Assembly (NCBI GenBank): GCA_013696315.1
Contig: JACCYU010000174.1
Span: 1-35,076, forward strand
DNA length: 35,076 nucleotides
From: Gammaproteobacteria bacterium
GTDB taxonomy: Bacteria > Pseudomonadota > Gammaproteobacteria > JACCYU01
Direction: 5' to 3'
Of the stretch, positions 34,737-35,076 are shown piece after piece. The notes beneath the pieces were generated by a model that had not been told where the DNA came from, searched no databases, and was given only the letters and a program-made list of their open reading frames with translations. Positions within the stretch are counted from its first letter, which is position 1, and each line of letters opens with the position of its first letter. The translations under genes were made by a program, and so were the position numbers.

Positions 34737-35076
<340 letters not shown>

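Overview
The window is about 35 kb of GC-rich chromosomal DNA that reads as a free-living gammaproteobacterium. Evidence for this is the partial 16S rRNA gene at the right edge, the order hemJ / argC / erpA / M23 peptidase / tyrS / 16S rRNA (close to the order I recall from Pseudomonas), and the FadE-type acyl-CoA dehydrogenase. I cannot name a genus. Gene density is high and gene order is ordinary for a core chromosome. I see no insertion sequence, integrase, prophage, CRISPR array, tRNA gene or toxin-type island.

Layout, left to right. (1) 2-2786: the end of an OmpA-domain protein whose stop overlaps the start of a two-gene osmoprotectant-type ABC transporter, with a binding protein fused in front of its permease. 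(2) 2849-5743: a 21-codon leader ORF that overlaps the start of a half-size DMT transporter, a Mug/TDG-type DNA glycosylase, an unrecognised secreted protein and a MetX-family acyltransferase that looks more like a serine O-succinyltransferase than a homoserine acetyltransferase. (3) 5902-9547, minus strand: citrate synthase, MobA and a type II NADH dehydrogenase. (4) 9718-13972: a DUF1244 protein, an unassigned methyltransferase, a YihY-family membrane protein with a cytosolic tail, an SGNH-fold protein lacking two catalytic residues and an M48 lipoprotein protease. (5) 14013-16410: molybdenum cofactor genes moaB, moaE and moeA. (6) 16411-16890: a gap with two short, apparently broken membrane-peptide frames. 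(7) 16891-25209: a complete beta-oxidation cassette (fadE, a reversed-order hydroxyacyl-CoA dehydrogenase/enoyl-CoA hydratase fusion, thiolase, acyl-CoA ligase) interrupted by a small decayed AT-richer gene. (8) 25384-28025: a DUF4124 protein and the Kup potassium transporter, whose ribosome binding site lies in one arm of a perfect 9-bp inverted repeat. (9) 28279-29776: HemJ, bacterioferritin and its ferredoxin Bfd, with a Fur-box-like sequence on the bfd promoter. (10) 29966-34371: argC, erpA, an M23 peptidase and tyrS. (11) 34372-35076: an rRNA promoter, a leader with boxB/boxA-like elements, and the start of 16S rRNA.

Functionally, the fad cassette turns free fatty acids into acetyl-CoA, which citrate synthase consumes, and NDH-2 reoxidises the NADH formed. 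Bfr, Bfd, HemJ and ErpA form an iron, heme and Fe-S group. MobA, MoaB, MoaE and MoeA cover part of molybdenum cofactor synthesis, but moaA, moaC and moaD are not here.

I found no convincing new multi-gene system. The items most worth a second look are the degenerate SGNH protein, the kup upstream stem-loop, the leader ORF coupled to the DMT gene, the frameshifted gene inside the fad operon and the tandem repeats before tyrS.
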